DNA of 64,000 bases from positions 992,001 to 1,056,000 of the forward strand of contig NZ_UHIY01000001.1 in assembly GCF_900460525.1 (NCBI RefSeq), written 5' to 3'. The translations under genes and the position numbers were made by a program. Numbering within the stretch: the stretch's first letter is position 1; every line of letters begins with the position of its first letter. Below, piece after piece: positions 15,467-25,302 of the stretch. The notes below the pieces were generated by a model. The model worked only from the letters and a program-made list of their open reading frames with translations. It was not told the origin of the DNA and did no database searches. The DNA comes from Yersinia kristensenii. GTDB taxonomy: Bacteria > Pseudomonadota > Gammaproteobacteria > Enterobacterales > Enterobacteriaceae.

Positions 15467-16993
15467 CTAACCCTGATACTTCAGCGGTGCAGAATCATTC
15501 ATTTCGGACTCTACATCATCGGATAGCGCTAAATCGCCCTCAGGTTGATCTTCCATACTGGCTTTCTCTGCCAGTGTTGGACTAATAGGCCGTTTTACCT
15601 CGACCCCCAGAGTACGAAAACCTTCAACTTGCCCTATCAGGTTACCACGGCCTTGCGACAGTTTGTTCATTGCCTGACGATAACTTAATTGCGCTTTATC
15701 GAGGCTTTGTCCCAACGACTCCATATCATCAACAAATAAGCGTAATTTGTCATAGAGTTTGGCTGCTCTCTCCGCAATACGTTGTGCATTTTGGCTTTGG
15801 TGTTCGTAGCGCCATAAGTTAGTAATAGTTCGTAAGGCCACCAGCAGTGTTGTTGGGCTAACCAACATAATATTGTGCTGTAGCGCTTCGCTGATCAATT
15901 CTGGTTGGCGATCAATAGCGACCAAAAACGCAGGCTCAACAGGAATAAACATCAGTACATAGTCAAGGGAACGTAAGCCAGGAAGTTGCTGATAATCCTT
16001 GCGGCCCAACATCCTGATATGGGCACGCAGTGATGATAAATGTTCATTTAATGCCGCTTCGCGCTCAATATCATCTTCACTATTAAAATAGCGCTCATAA
16101 GCTACTAACGACATTTTAGCATCGATAACGACATCTTTACCCTGCGGTAAGCGCACAATGACATCCGGCTGCATACGGCTATTACCATCAATTTTTACGC
16201 TAACTTGGGTTTGATACTCATACCCCTCACGTAGCCCTGAAGCTTCGAGCACCTTAGCTAAAACGACTTCCCCCCAGTTACCTTGAGTTTTATTATCCCC
16301 TTTGAGGGCCCTTGTCAGGTTTAGAGCTTCCCGCGCCATTTGAGCATTGAGTTGCTGTAAGTTACGGATTTCATGGGTCAGAGTATGCCGTTCACGAGCC
16401 TCTTGCCCAAAGCTATCCTGAACCTGCTTTCGAAAACCATCTAACTGTTCTCGTAGAGGTAACAATAAGCGATCCAGACTGTGCTTATTTTGTTCGTCAG
16501 CCCGACGACCCGTTTGTTCAAAGATGCGATTTGCCAGATTTTCGAACTGTGTGGTTAGCCGTTGCTCACTATTAAGAAGTAAACGCTGCTTTTCTTCTGC
16601 ACTCAGCCGTGTTTCTTCCAAGCGAATAGTCACTTCGCGCAATTCAGCCTCTTGTGCACTATTCACTTCTCGTTGAGCCCGTAATTCCTGATTGAGCTGT
16701 TCACATTCATTATGCCAATGAGCTAATTGCTGTAGTTTTTCAGCATTTGCCGCTAACTGGCTGTGCAAATTACGCTGTTCTAACTCACCTTGCCGTAATT
16801 GTTGTTCATTACGTTGCAAAAGGGACTGTAATTCTGAGGTATTTTGCTGAAACTGTTGTAATGACTGCTCAAGTAACCGCCGCTCAATATCCTGCTGCGC
16901 TTTATTGCGCTGCTGATACAAGCTAGCAATCAGCCAACCAATAAGCCCACCGAGTAGGCAGCCTCCCAGGCCATAAAATAAACTGATATCCAC
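15467..16993 (-). CDS. rmuC: DNA recombination protein RmuC
   Basis: An RmuC-family protein; in E. coli loss raises inversion at short inverted repeats, and a nuclease-like role is proposed. 508 residues, longer than the 475 of E. coli because of a longer N-terminal coiled coil. A membrane-anchor-like segment (about 5-25) is followed by a Gln/Glu/Leu-rich coiled coil (about 28-215). The conserved core includes GDNKTQGNWGEVVL, QPDVIVRLPQGKDVVIDAK and SPTTLLVALRTI. The start is GTG with a strong GGGGAG site. It sits upstream of ubiE, as in E. coli. Confidence 0.93.
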   Translation of the reverse strand: MDISLFYGLGGCLLGGLIGWLIASLYQQRNKAQQDIERRLLEQSLQQFQQNTSELQSLLQRNEQQLRQGELEQRNLHSQLAANAEKLQQLAHWHNECEQLNQELRAQREVNSAQEAELREVTIRLEETRLSAEEKQRLLLNSEQRLTTQFENLANRIFEQTGRRADEQNKHSLDRLLLPLREQLDGFRKQVQDSFGQEARERHTLTHEIRNLQQLNAQMAREALNLTRALKGDNKTQGNWGEVVLAKVLEASGLREGYEYQTQVSVKIDGNSRMQPDVIVRLPQGKDVVIDAKMSLVAYERYFNSEDDIEREAALNEHLSSLRAHIRMLGRKDYQQLPGLRSLDYVLMFIPVEPAFLVAIDRQPELISEALQHNIMLVSPTTLLVALRTITNLWRYEHQSQNAQRIAERAAKLYDKLRLFVDDMESLGQSLDKAQLSYRQAMNKLSQGRGNLIGQVEGFRTLGVEVKRPISPTLAEKASMEDQPEGDLALSDDVESEMNDSAPLKYQG

Positions 16994-17193
16994 GCTTATC
17001 TCCCCATTAACCTATTGTCAGTCAAGGTAAGGGGATACTGTATGGATGTCCAGAGTGTTTTTCCGTTACATACCATCTTGCGAAGCTGCACGCATAAATA
17101 ACAAGCAGATAAAAAACCACTTACTTTGCGACAAAAAAATGCGTTAAAACTGTCAGCCACAAAATATAGAGCAGCTTCAGGACTCACGTAAAA

Positions 17194-17730
17194 TTAATCT
17201 ATCCAGTGGGAAAGCCACTGAATACCGAAAGCGCCAGGAGCTAGAATACCGAATGCCCAGATGATGGCAGAAGTGATATTAGCCAACTGGAAATAGAACT
17301 TTGGCATAGCACATATTCCGGCAACCAGAGGAACGACGGCACGTAGTGGGCCAAAGAAACGGCCAATAAAAGCACCAAAAAAGCCCCAGCGCTCAAAGAA
17401 AGCATGGCCGCGAACAAGTAGTTGGGGGTTGCGGGAAAGTGGCCACAAGGTACCGACACGATTTTTGTAATGATCGCCAACCCAATAGGATACCCAGTCG
17501 CCAAAGAAGGCCCCTGCTACAGCGGCGGCCCAAATCGGCCAGAAAGAAATTCCGCTTTCACCAATTAATGCGCCTAATCCGAGCAAGATAACCGTTGCGG
17601 GTAGCAGTAAGGATAGAAAGGCTAGCGATTCACCAAAAGCGAGGATAAACACGATAGGCATTGCCCATATTTCATGTTCACGAACAAAATCAGTAACGAT
17701 AGTAATGACGTCATTTAAGGTCACAGGCAT
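17194..17730 (-). CDS. DedA family membrane protein
   Basis: A 178-residue polytopic inner-membrane protein of the DedA (SNARE-associated) family, members of which act in undecaprenyl-phosphate/lipid flipping and membrane homeostasis. The family signature is visible: GESLAFLSLLLPATVILLGLG, then a GDWVSYWVGDHY loop, then FFERWGFFGAFIGRFFGPLRAVVPLVAG with the conserved R and P residues. It does not match a particular E. coli paralogue well enough for a symbol. It lies between rmuC and the CstA-family gene, in a block absent from this position in E. coli. Confidence 0.85.
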   Translation of the reverse strand: MPVTLNDVITIVTDFVREHEIWAMPIVFILAFGESLAFLSLLLPATVILLGLGALIGESGISFWPIWAAAVAGAFFGDWVSYWVGDHYKNRVGTLWPLSRNPQLLVRGHAFFERWGFFGAFIGRFFGPLRAVVPLVAGICAMPKFYFQLANITSAIIWAFGILAPGAFGIQWLSHWID

Positions 17731-17790
17731 TTCCCTGTTATCAATAAAGTAGCCGCTAGCATACTCAATATGTCGACATTTTTGCTTAAC

Positions 17791-17826
17791 AAAAAATAAA
17801 CGGCCAGAGGATTCCGACCGTTTATT
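17791..17826 (-). terminator. Terminator after the CstA-family gene
   Basis: On the minus strand AATAAACGG and CCGTTTATT (17818-17826 with 17795-17803) form a stem, followed by TTTTG. It lies between the CstA-family gene and the DedA gene, implying these are separate transcription units or partly uncoupled. Confidence 0.7.
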
Positions 17827-17851
17827 AGAACTAAAGCTATTAACTTGGATA

Positions 17852-19663
17852 TCAGGCGTTGGCAGTAATCACTTTATTGCCAGCCATTTCGGCTGATCTG
17901 CGAATCCACAGTTCACGCCATTTTTTCAGTGCTGATATCAAGATAATTACGCCCAGAGTCATCATAATGATAGAAATGATGCCATTGAACAGATTGTAAC
18001 CTTTCGCTGCTGAATTGAAGTACACATGGGTGATCATCCAGTAGCCTGCATAGTTTACAGTAACAAACAGATAAGCCAGTGGGATCACACAGGTCAGCAT
18101 ATAAACCCGTTTGGTTGCCAAGCGCAGTATAATAGTGGCACCAATGATTAAGCCAACAGAAGCCATTAACTGATTTGATACACCAAACAGCGCCCAGACC
18201 GAGTTAATATCACCAGAGTTAAGGAGATAACCCCACAACGCACAAGCAATAACGCTGCATGCCAATGTACCTGGTAACCAATCAGTGCGTTTTAATGGAG
18301 CCCAGATATCACCCAGGAAATCTTGTAGCAAGTAGCGAGCCACACGAGTACCAGAGTCAACGGCTGTCAGGATGAATACAGCTTCAAACATCACAACAAA
18401 CTGGAAGAAGTAAGCGGCCAGACTACTGAACCATGGCACACGAATGAAGATATCTGTCATACCTACAGCCAGGGTTACAGCGCCACCGGTACGGCCATAC
18501 AAGTCTAAGCCAATTTCCTGGCTCAGTTTTGGCAGGTTAACCACTTCCATACCGAGCGCACTCCAAGCTTCGGCTGAAGAGTTAATCGCGAAGTAGTCGG
18601 CTGGATGCAAAGAAGTTGCAGCGATCAGGGCCATTACCCCAACCATACATTCGGCCAACATCGCACCAAAGCCGACAGGTAAGATGTCACTCCATTTGTC
18701 GATTTGTTTTGGTGTAGTACCTGAACCAATGAAGGCGTGGAAACCAGAAATAGCACCACAAGCAATAGTAATCGAAATAAACGGCCAGACTGGGCCAGCC
18801 AGAACTGGGCCACCACCGTGAATAAACTGTGTTACTGCTGGGAATTGAATTTCAGGGTTAATAAATACAACACCCACAATCAGTGCGCCGAATACACCGA
18901 TTTTCATAAAACTAGAAAGATAACCGCGAGGAGTTAATAACATCCAGACAGGCAAGGCCGTTGCGAAGAAAGCATACATTGGCAGAATGATACTGACAGT
19001 ATCCGCTTTCAGCATTAGCCATTCACCAAGCCAAGTACCTTCAATGTAAGGGCCGACGAACACGCACACCATAATGGCAGCGATACCGACATAAGAAGCC
19101 CCTTTCATGCTGCCGGTCATGCGCTCCCATAAACCAACACAAATCGCGATAGGGATTGTCATGAACACCGCGAAAGTACCCCAAGGGTTACGTTCCAGTG
19201 CATGTACCACAACCATCGATAACCCGGCCATGGTAATAGTGATAATAAATAACATAGCCAGACCGGTACACCAGCCTGCGACTGGCCCGAGCTCTGATTT
19301 AGCCACTTCAGACAGAGATTTACCCTGATGTTTCATGGAAGCGAACAGAACAACGGTGTCGTGAACGGCACCACCGATAACACAACCAATCAATAACCAT
19401 AGAAAGCCAGGTAAATAACCATATTGGGCTGCCAGTACAGGGCCAACTAAGGGGCCAGCCGCAGCAATAGCTGCAAAGTGGCTACCAAAGTTCACCCATT
19501 TTTTAGTTGGAACGTAATCTTTACCATCTTCAAAGGTGTGGGAAGGTGTTACTTCACTGTCATCGACGCGCAGAACCTTACGAACAAAAAAGATACCGTA
19601 TAGACGGTAGCAGATCACAAGGACACACGCGGAGGCGATAACAAAGGTAATCGCATGTTGCAT
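17852..19663 (-). CDS. CstA-family carbon starvation / peptide-pyruvate transporter
   Basis: A polytopic inner-membrane transporter of the CstA family, whose E. coli members CstA and BtsT import peptides and pyruvate respectively. About 603 residues with roughly 16 hydrophobic segments. The family region is clear: KKWVNFGSHFAAIAAAGPLVGPVLAAQYGYLPGF, then GAVHDTVVLFASMKHQGKS, and later GAISGFHAFIGSGTTPKQI. It is shorter than E. coli CstA (701) and BtsT (716), resembling the compact CstA form, so neither symbol is assigned. ATG 19663 is better spaced from GGAG than ATG 19669. Confidence 0.88.
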   Translation of the reverse strand: MQHAITFVIASACVLVICYRLYGIFFVRKVLRVDDSEVTPSHTFEDGKDYVPTKKWVNFGSHFAAIAAAGPLVGPVLAAQYGYLPGFLWLLIGCVIGGAVHDTVVLFASMKHQGKSLSEVAKSELGPVAGWCTGLAMLFIITITMAGLSMVVVHALERNPWGTFAVFMTIPIAICVGLWERMTGSMKGASYVGIAAIMVCVFVGPYIEGTWLGEWLMLKADTVSIILPMYAFFATALPVWMLLTPRGYLSSFMKIGVFGALIVGVVFINPEIQFPAVTQFIHGGGPVLAGPVWPFISITIACGAISGFHAFIGSGTTPKQIDKWSDILPVGFGAMLAECMVGVMALIAATSLHPADYFAINSSAEAWSALGMEVVNLPKLSQEIGLDLYGRTGGAVTLAVGMTDIFIRVPWFSSLAAYFFQFVVMFEAVFILTAVDSGTRVARYLLQDFLGDIWAPLKRTDWLPGTLACSVIACALWGYLLNSGDINSVWALFGVSNQLMASVGLIIGATIILRLATKRVYMLTCVIPLAYLFVTVNYAGYWMITHVYFNSAAKGYNLFNGIISIIMMTLGVIILISALKKWRELWIRRSAEMAGNKVITANA

Positions 19664-19765
19664 GAGCATTCTCTCCAGGGAATTTGTCAGGCGTTAACAT
19701 ACGCTTGGTTCCTAAGAGAAATATCAGCGAACTGGTTAAGCGGTAGTTTGCATCATTAAGCGGTT

Positions 19766-19790
19766 AAAAAGAGCCGCCCAGTGGTGGCTC
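19766..19790 (-). terminator. Terminator after the tyrosine phosphatase gene
   Basis: On the minus strand the hairpin GAGCC...GGCTC (19771-19790) is directly followed by TTTTT. It ends the leftward phosphatase transcript before the CstA-family gene. Confidence 0.75.
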
Positions 19791-19851
19791 AATACACAAT
19801 AAATCAGAGAAGCTGCATCTTGGGGAACAACTATTTCAAGAAATATGACTG

Positions 19852-20649
19852 CTACTCCAAGAAATATGACTGCAATTTTTCACGCTCAGTGCTGCCAAGA
19901 CCAAATTCCTGCCGTAGCCACTGCTCGCGGCTACCATAATGCTCTTGAATACTGCGCAGTGCCGTTTGGATAAACTCTTCCCGAGCTGACAGCACAAAAG
20001 CGAACTGCCCTAATGCCTGATCGTTTAGTTTTAACGCCAGTTCCGCCAACATATGCTCACGGAAAGGTGCCAGTGTCGTTTCGGTCAGTAGATAATCTTC
20101 CAATACGGTCGATTCATCAGCACCTAGAGCAAACAGCACCAAAGCCGAACCCACACCGGTACGGTCTTTACCGACGGCGCAATGTTGTATCACACCCGCA
20201 GCAGCATGCTCTGGCGAAGCACTATTTTGCAGCAAACTGACCAACTGTTTATAAGCCTGATTATTAAATGGCAAGCGGCGATACAGTTCTAACATAAAGG
20301 CGCGGGCATCAAATGTTGCTAATGTCTCGTTAGTCAGTTTCTCGAGATTGGCGTTAACTTCACTACTAAGTGGATTGGCTGGAGTATTGTGATAACTGGC
20401 ACCCTGCCAAACGATATCGGGTTTGGCCTGGACTTCATCCGCATCGCGGTAATCAAGAATTTGAGTGACGGAGCCACTGCTGAGAACAGCGCAATCTTTG
20501 GTACTCAAACGGTCAAGCGAACCCGAGCGAAACAATAACCCACGCTTGATTCGCCGGCCATCCGCGACAACGTTACCACCGAGATCACGAAAGTTGATAC
20601 CACCATCCAGTGGCAGTAGGGAAGGATGAGATAGAACAGGTGTCGTCAT
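19852..20649 (-). CDS. Tyrosine-protein phosphatase family protein (LipA/PtpB type)
   Basis: A 265-residue protein of the bacterial Y_phosphatase3 type, a group that includes Listeria LipA and Mycobacterium PtpB with tyrosine and sometimes lipid phosphatase activity. The P-loop is HCAVGKDRTG, with nucleophile C157 and R163 (CX5R) and the K161-D162 pair typical of this group. The N-terminal signature is GGINFRDLGG and the middle has LDYRDADE. No signal peptide is seen. The start has GAGGAA 6 nt upstream. Substrate is unknown; the gene is absent between rmuC and udp in E. coli. Confidence 0.85.
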   Translation of the reverse strand: MTTPVLSHPSLLPLDGGINFRDLGGNVVADGRRIKRGLLFRSGSLDRLSTKDCAVLSSGSVTQILDYRDADEVQAKPDIVWQGASYHNTPANPLSSEVNANLEKLTNETLATFDARAFMLELYRRLPFNNQAYKQLVSLLQNSASPEHAAAGVIQHCAVGKDRTGVGSALVLFALGADESTVLEDYLLTETTLAPFREHMLAELALKLNDQALGQFAFVLSAREEFIQTALRSIQEHYGSREQWLRQEFGLGSTEREKLQSYFLE

Positions 20650-20716
20650 ATTTTCCTCTTATTATTGTCCATTATAAGAGCTACGACATTAACAGATACT
20701 CAGCCAAAATAAAGAA

Positions 20717-20736
20717 CGGGCCAGTAAACTGACCCG
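20717..20736 (-). terminator. Terminator after udp
   Basis: On the minus strand CGGGTCAGT and ACTGGCCCG form a 9-bp stem with one mismatch, followed by TTCTTTATTTTG. It sits 58 bp past the udp stop. Confidence 0.7.
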
Positions 20737-20794
20737 CTCATATGATATTCGTTTATTTATTTACTGTGGGTGATTTCCCCATCAGATGGATGAA

Positions 20795-21556
20795 TTACAG
20801 CAAGTGGCGAGCTGCTTCCACAACAATTTTTACTGCATGACTTTCAGTCGCTTTCATGGTTTCTTCGTTCGGGATCTCTTGCTGGGTGCGGTTAACAATT
20901 ACCCCGGCGACCATACCGGCACGTAGACCCTGACTAGCACACATGGTCAACAAAGTGGCAGATTCCATTTCATAATTCATCACGCCCATTGCTTGCCATT
21001 CTTCCATGGAGCCTTTGAAACGCTGGACAACACGACCAGAGAAGGTGTCGTAACGTTCTTGCCCTGGATAGAAAGTATCAGAAGAAGCTGTGACACCAAT
21101 ATGCGTCTTCGCACCGACTGATTTAGCGGCATTAACCAATGCTGTGGTGCAATCAAAATCGGCCACTGCAGGGAATTCCATCGGAGCAAAATGCAGGCTG
21201 GCACCGTCTAAACGCACGGCTGCGGTAGTGACTAATACATCGCCAACATTAATATGTGGCTGAATGGCACCGGTAGTACCAATTCGCAGGAACGTCCGCA
21301 CACCAAGTTGCGCCAATTCTTCAACCGCAATAGAAGTTGATGGGCCACCGATACCCGTTGAGCAGACAATCACAGCTTTACCATCGAGCTCAGCACGCCA
21401 TGAGGTAAATTCACGATGCGAAGCCAGATGTACTGGGTTATCCATCAATTTAGCGATTTTCTCAACACGCTGTGGATCACCCGGAACAATCGCCAGAGTC
21501 GCCCCTTGCAGATCATTTTTAGTCAGGCCCAAGTGAAAAACGTCGGATTTAGCCAT
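20795..21556 (-). CDS. udp: Uridine phosphorylase Udp
   Basis: Cleaves uridine with phosphate to uracil and ribose-1-phosphate in pyrimidine salvage. 253 residues from [16 protein letters not shown], as in E. coli; AGGAGT lies 8 nt before this ATG. The longer frame up to 21640 is not the gene start. The phosphate-binding residues lie in IVPGDPQRV and RIGTTGAIQ, and the substrate site in [11 protein letters not shown] and [11 protein letters not shown]. Divergent from dlhH; two CRP-like sites lie upstream, consistent with the CRP/CytR control known for E. coli udp. Confidence 0.97.
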   Translation of the reverse strand: MAKSDVFHLGLTKNDLQGATLAIVPGDPQRVEKIAKLMDNPVHLASHREFTSWRAELDGKAVIVCSTGIGGPSTSIAVEELAQLGVRTFLRIGTTGAIQPHINVGDVLVTTAAVRLDGASLHFAPMEFPAVADFDCTTALVNAAKSVGAKTHIGVTASSDTFYPGQERYDTFSGRVVQRFKGSMEEWQAMGVMNYEMESATLLTMCASQGLRAGMVAGVIVNRTQQEIPNEETMKATESHAVKIVVEAARHLL

Positions 21557-21632
21557 GTGTGAGACTCCTCTTTCATGAGAGATGTTATAGGGGGTACAAA
21601 GGATTACTTTACTCAAAATCATCACATTATTT

Positions 21633-21648
21633 CGTGACATCGGTCACT
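21633..21648. promoter_or_regulatory. Udp-proximal CRP-like site
   Basis: CGTGACATCGGTCACT has the GTGA-N6-TCAC core with one mismatch per outer half against the CRP consensus. It lies 77 bp before the udp start codon and 38 bp from the second site. Confidence 0.55.
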
Positions 21649-21685
21649 CTGATAAAAGAAATGATAACTTTGAATACATTTATTA

Positions 21686-21701
21686 TGTGATTTTTATCAC
21701 A
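21686..21701. promoter_or_regulatory. CRP site upstream of udp
   Basis: TGTGATTTTTATCACA is a perfect TGTGA-N6-TCACA match to the CRP consensus, 130 bp before udp. The 53-bp centre-to-centre spacing to the proximal site resembles the paired CRP sites of E. coli udp, between which CytR binds. Confidence 0.75.
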
Positions 21702-22001
21702 TAATAAGCTTATTGAGTTCGATTTTTAGACAAAAATAGACCGCGGCAACGGTGATTTTGTATATGAATAACAATAGTAGGACTCATTGATTAATGTTGG
21801 ATGAATATCTTCTTATCATCGGCTTATTGAGCAGACGTCCACATATCGCAATAAAATACTTAATTACTGCAAACCTGATCTCATTAATCTTAAAGATTAC
21901 CTATAGTTAAGATCGTCAACAGCAAATATCAGGGCAATGGATAGCTCAACCCAATAAGACTTTACCGAGTCATACTTTCCTCATTTCGTAAGGAGACCAC
22001 A

Positions 22002-22856
22002 GTGACAACTGATCAATCTATGACTCTCAAACAGGTGGCAAGCGGTTTCACGCCGGCAGTCGGTCCTCTGGCCTCGACGTCCCGCCATACCGACCAACAA
22101 GGTATTCACTGCACAGAAACCACTATCCCTTCTCAAGGCGATGAGCTACCGGCTTATGTTGCTAAACCAGCCCAACACTCGGGGCCATATCCTGTGGTTA
22201 TTGTTGTGCAAGAAATCTTTGGGGTGCATGAACATATTCAAGATATCTGCCGCAGATTAGCGAAACAGGGCTATCTGGCCATCGCCCCTGAGTTGTTCTT
22301 TCGCCAGGGTGATGCTAAAGAATATGATGATATTAATGCACTGGTTAAAAATCTGGTCAGCAAAGTACCCGACCGGCAGGTTATGGTCGATCTTGATCAT
22401 ACCGCCCACTGGGCATCCCGTCATGATGGGGATACCAGCAAATTAGCCATTACTGGCTTTTGTTGGGGTGGGCGAATTGCATGGCTGTATGCCGCCCATA
22501 ACCCGCAATTAAAAGCGGCGGCGGCTTGGTATGGCAAATTGGTGGGAGAAAAAACCTTGCTGTTGCCGAAATATCCGGTTGATGTGGCAGTCGACCTCAG
22601 TGCCCCGGTGCTCGGGCTGTATGGCGGAAAAGACGGTAGTATCACGCAAGAACATATCGACACCATGCGCCAGGCATTACGAGCAGCAAATGCCGATGCT
22701 GAAATCATTGTTTATCCAGATGCAGGACACGCGTTTAATGCTGATTATCGCCCCAGTTATCACGCTGAGTCTGCACTGGATGGTTGGCAGCGCATGCTTG
22801 ACTGGTTTTCGCAGCACGGAGTCGCAGCTAATCCTGTGCAGGAAGTGGGTAAGTAA
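22002..22856 (+). CDS. dlhH: Dienelactone hydrolase family protein (DlhH/YsgA)
   Basis: A cytosolic alpha/beta hydrolase homologous to E. coli YsgA. 284 residues. The triad of the family is visible: nucleophile C154 in TGFCWGGR, D211 in YGGKDGS and H243 in DAGHAFN; VVIVVQEIFGVHEHI provides the conserved Glu. The start is GTG with AGGAG 6 nt upstream. The true substrate in enterobacteria is not established. The gene is divergent from udp and convergent with metE, as in E. coli. Confidence 0.9.
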   Translation: MTTDQSMTLKQVASGFTPAVGPLASTSRHTDQQGIHCTETTIPSQGDELPAYVAKPAQHSGPYPVVIVVQEIFGVHEHIQDICRRLAKQGYLAIAPELFFRQGDAKEYDDINALVKNLVSKVPDRQVMVDLDHTAHWASRHDGDTSKLAITGFCWGGRIAWLYAAHNPQLKAAAAWYGKLVGEKTLLLPKYPVDVAVDLSAPVLGLYGGKDGSITQEHIDTMRQALRAANADAEIIVYPDAGHAFNADYRPSYHAESALDGWQRMLDWFSQHGVAANPVQEVGK

Positions 22857-22863
22857 TAGCGAT

Positions 22864-22887
22864 AAAAAAGGGCGCAAATATGCGCCC
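22864..22887 (-). terminator. Terminator of metE
   Basis: GGGCGCA (22870-22876) and TGCGCCC (22881-22887) form a 7-bp stem with a 4-nt loop. On the minus strand it is followed directly by TTTTTTATC, a strong terminator for metE; it also closes dlhH from the other side. Confidence 0.85.
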
Positions 22888-22920
22888 AAAGTTTCACAAC
22901 ATAGAGTAAACCGTTATTAA

Positions 22921-25197
22921 TCAGGCCTGTTCTTCACGCAGACGTTGCGCCGCCAGAACCATGTTTGCCAGTGCCTGGCGAGTTTCCGGCCAACCACGAG
23001 TTTTCAAACCACAGTCCGGGTTAACCCACAGACGTTCCGCTGGGATACGCTGAGCCGCTTTGCGCAATAGAGCTTCAATCCATTCCACACTTGGCACATT
23101 CGGTGAGTGAATGTCATAAACACCGGGCCCAATTTCATTCGGATAAGCGAAATCTTCAAATGATTCCAACAGTTCCATATCTGAACGGGAAGTTTCTATG
23201 GTAATCACATCCGCATCCAGCGCAGCAATGGAATCCATGATGTCATTGAACTCGCAATAACACATATGGGTATGAATCTGAGTATCATTTTGTGCAATCG
23301 CAGCATTCAATTTAAAAGCATCAACCGCCCACTGTAGATAAGCTTGCCAGTCCGCACGGCGCAGCGGCAGGCCTTCGCGCAGCGCTGGCTCATCAATCTG
23401 GATGATACCAATACCGGCTTTTTCCAAGTCTTCCACTTCATCACGCAGTGCTAATGCAATTTGTTTAGCAATGGTTTCACGGCTGACATCTTCGCGCGGG
23501 AATGACCAGCACAGGATAGTCACTGGCCCAGTCAACATGCCTTTTACCGGCTTGTCCGTCAGAGATTGAGCATATTTAGCCCACTCAACGGTAATAGCTT
23601 CAGGGCGGCTGATATCACCAATAATCACCGGCGGCTTAACACAACGTGAACCGTAGCTCTGCACCCAACCATTTTGCGTAAAGACAAAACCGTCCAGATG
23701 CTCGCCAAAATATTCAACCATATCATTACGTTCAGCTTCACCATGCACCAGCACGTCCAGGCCCAAACGCTCCTGTTCGGCAATAGCTTGCTTGATATGC
23801 TCGCTAATACCGGTGCGGTAGTTTTTGCCATCCAAACGGCCTTGCTTGAAGTCCAAACGTAAACCACGAATTTCAGTGGTTTGTGGGAATGAACCAATGG
23901 TGGTGGTCGGCCAGGCTGGCAAATTAAAACGCTTACGCTGCGCAGCTGCACGCGCTTCATAAGGCAGTTGGCGTTCAATATCTTGCGCAGTGATGGCCGC
24001 CAAACGCTGTTCTACTTGCGCGTTATGCACACGGCTGGAAGCACGGCGAGCACGGATTGGTGCGCTATAAGCTGCCAACTCAGCCAGTTTAGCTTCAGTG
24101 GGGGCATTCAGTGCTTGTGTTAGCAGCGCCAACTCGGCACATTTTTGCAGGGCAAAAGCAAACCAGCTTTTGACTTCTGTATCAAGGCGAGTTTCTTCAC
24201 TTAAATCAATTGGGCTGTGTAATAAGGAGCAAGAGCTACCCAGCCACAACGGGCGACTATTCACCAGTGGTTGCAAGCGCTCGAACCAGTGGCTCAAGTC
24301 TGCACGCCATACGTTACGGCCATTAATTACACCCAGTGATAACAACCACTCTTTTGGCAGTTTTGCATTCAGGTCAGTAATATCATCCTGACCAGCAACG
24401 ACATCAACATGCAGACCTTGCACTGGCAGATCGCGAATGGTGTCCAGGTTATGGCCAATGCTGTCGAAATAGGTGGTCAGTAACAATTTCACCTGACCTT
24501 GTAGCGCCTGATAAGCCGGTTGGTAAGCATCCAACCACTCTTGTGGCAATTCCAGCACCAGTGCCGGTTCGTCAATTTGTACCCACTCGATACCGCGGTT
24601 GGCCAATTCAGCCAACACTTGCTGGTAAACCGGTAGGATGTCTTTCAGCAATGAAAGGCGGTCAAAGTGCTCGCCTTTCACTTTACCCAGCCACAAATAA
24701 GTGACCGGGCCAAGCAGTACCGGCTTGATTTTGTGGCCTAATGCCAGCGCTTCGTCCACTTCATCCAACAGTTGAGTCCAACCCAGCTTGAACTGCTGGC
24801 CCTGTTGGAACTCTGGCACCATGTAGTGATAGTTGGTGTTAAACCATTTGGTCATTTCTGCCGCCGCCGCTGGTGTCCCGGTGGGTGCACGGCCACGGCC
24901 AATACGGAATAAGGTATCTAAATCAATCGAACCGTCAGCATTCTGATGGCGCTCAGGGACATTACCCAGCAGCAAACTGGTGGTCAGGACATGGTCATAC
25001 CAGGCAAAATCACCGACTGGCACTAAATCAACGCCAGCTTGCTGTTGCTGTTGCCAATGGCGGGCGCGCAATTCACGACCCACATTGAGCAATTCTTCTT
25101 GCGTGGAGTTGCCTGCCCAGTAACTTTCTTGTGCTTTTTTCAGTTCACGTTTCAGACCTACACGCGGAAAACCCAGTGTGTGATTTAAAATTGTCAT
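22921..25197 (-). CDS. metE: Cobalamin-independent methionine synthase MetE
   Basis: Transfers the methyl group from 5-methyltetrahydrofolate-triglutamate to homocysteine. 758 residues from [20 protein letters not shown]; a frame extending to 25212 is ignored because the family start is at 25197. The C-terminal barrel has the zinc ligands in [12 protein letters not shown] and [12 protein letters not shown]. The folate-site segment [10 protein letters not shown] and the [15 protein letters not shown] loop are intact. The gene is divergent from its activator metR, with a 105-bp shared promoter region. Confidence 0.98.
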   Translation of the reverse strand: MTILNHTLGFPRVGLKRELKKAQESYWAGNSTQEELLNVGRELRARHWQQQQQAGVDLVPVGDFAWYDHVLTTSLLLGNVPERHQNADGSIDLDTLFRIGRGRAPTGTPAAAAEMTKWFNTNYHYMVPEFQQGQQFKLGWTQLLDEVDEALALGHKIKPVLLGPVTYLWLGKVKGEHFDRLSLLKDILPVYQQVLAELANRGIEWVQIDEPALVLELPQEWLDAYQPAYQALQGQVKLLLTTYFDSIGHNLDTIRDLPVQGLHVDVVAGQDDITDLNAKLPKEWLLSLGVINGRNVWRADLSHWFERLQPLVNSRPLWLGSSCSLLHSPIDLSEETRLDTEVKSWFAFALQKCAELALLTQALNAPTEAKLAELAAYSAPIRARRASSRVHNAQVEQRLAAITAQDIERQLPYEARAAAQRKRFNLPAWPTTTIGSFPQTTEIRGLRLDFKQGRLDGKNYRTGISEHIKQAIAEQERLGLDVLVHGEAERNDMVEYFGEHLDGFVFTQNGWVQSYGSRCVKPPVIIGDISRPEAITVEWAKYAQSLTDKPVKGMLTGPVTILCWSFPREDVSRETIAKQIALALRDEVEDLEKAGIGIIQIDEPALREGLPLRRADWQAYLQWAVDAFKLNAAIAQNDTQIHTHMCYCEFNDIMDSIAALDADVITIETSRSDMELLESFEDFAYPNEIGPGVYDIHSPNVPSVEWIEALLRKAAQRIPAERLWVNPDCGLKTRGWPETRQALANMVLAAQRLREEQA

Positions 25198-25214
25198 CGT
25201 CTTATTTCCCATTT

Positions 25215-25238
25215 AGCCATCCAGATGTTTACACATCC
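25215..25238. promoter_or_regulatory. Candidate tandem met boxes (MetJ) between metE and metR
   Basis: Three adjacent 8-mers, AGCCATCC, AGATGTTT and ACACATCC, match the met box AGACGTCT at 5, 6 and 5 of 8 positions. Tandem imperfect 8-mers are how MetJ sites look. MetR sites of the TGAA-N5-TTCA form were sought and not found cleanly. Confidence 0.35.
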
Positions 25239-25302
25239 ATAATCAGCAGGTACTGTATTAATCACAAGCGCAATTTGTTCACTATCACTGTGAAGGACTC
25301 TC

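Larger units (their letters stand above)
21557..22001. promoter_or_regulatory. Divergent udp/dlhH regulatory region
   Basis: A 445-bp AT-rich non-coding gap. The half nearer udp contains the two CRP-like sites annotated separately. The half nearer dlhH shows no operator I recognise; it ends in AGGAG (21991-21995) serving the dlhH GTG start. Confidence 0.6.
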
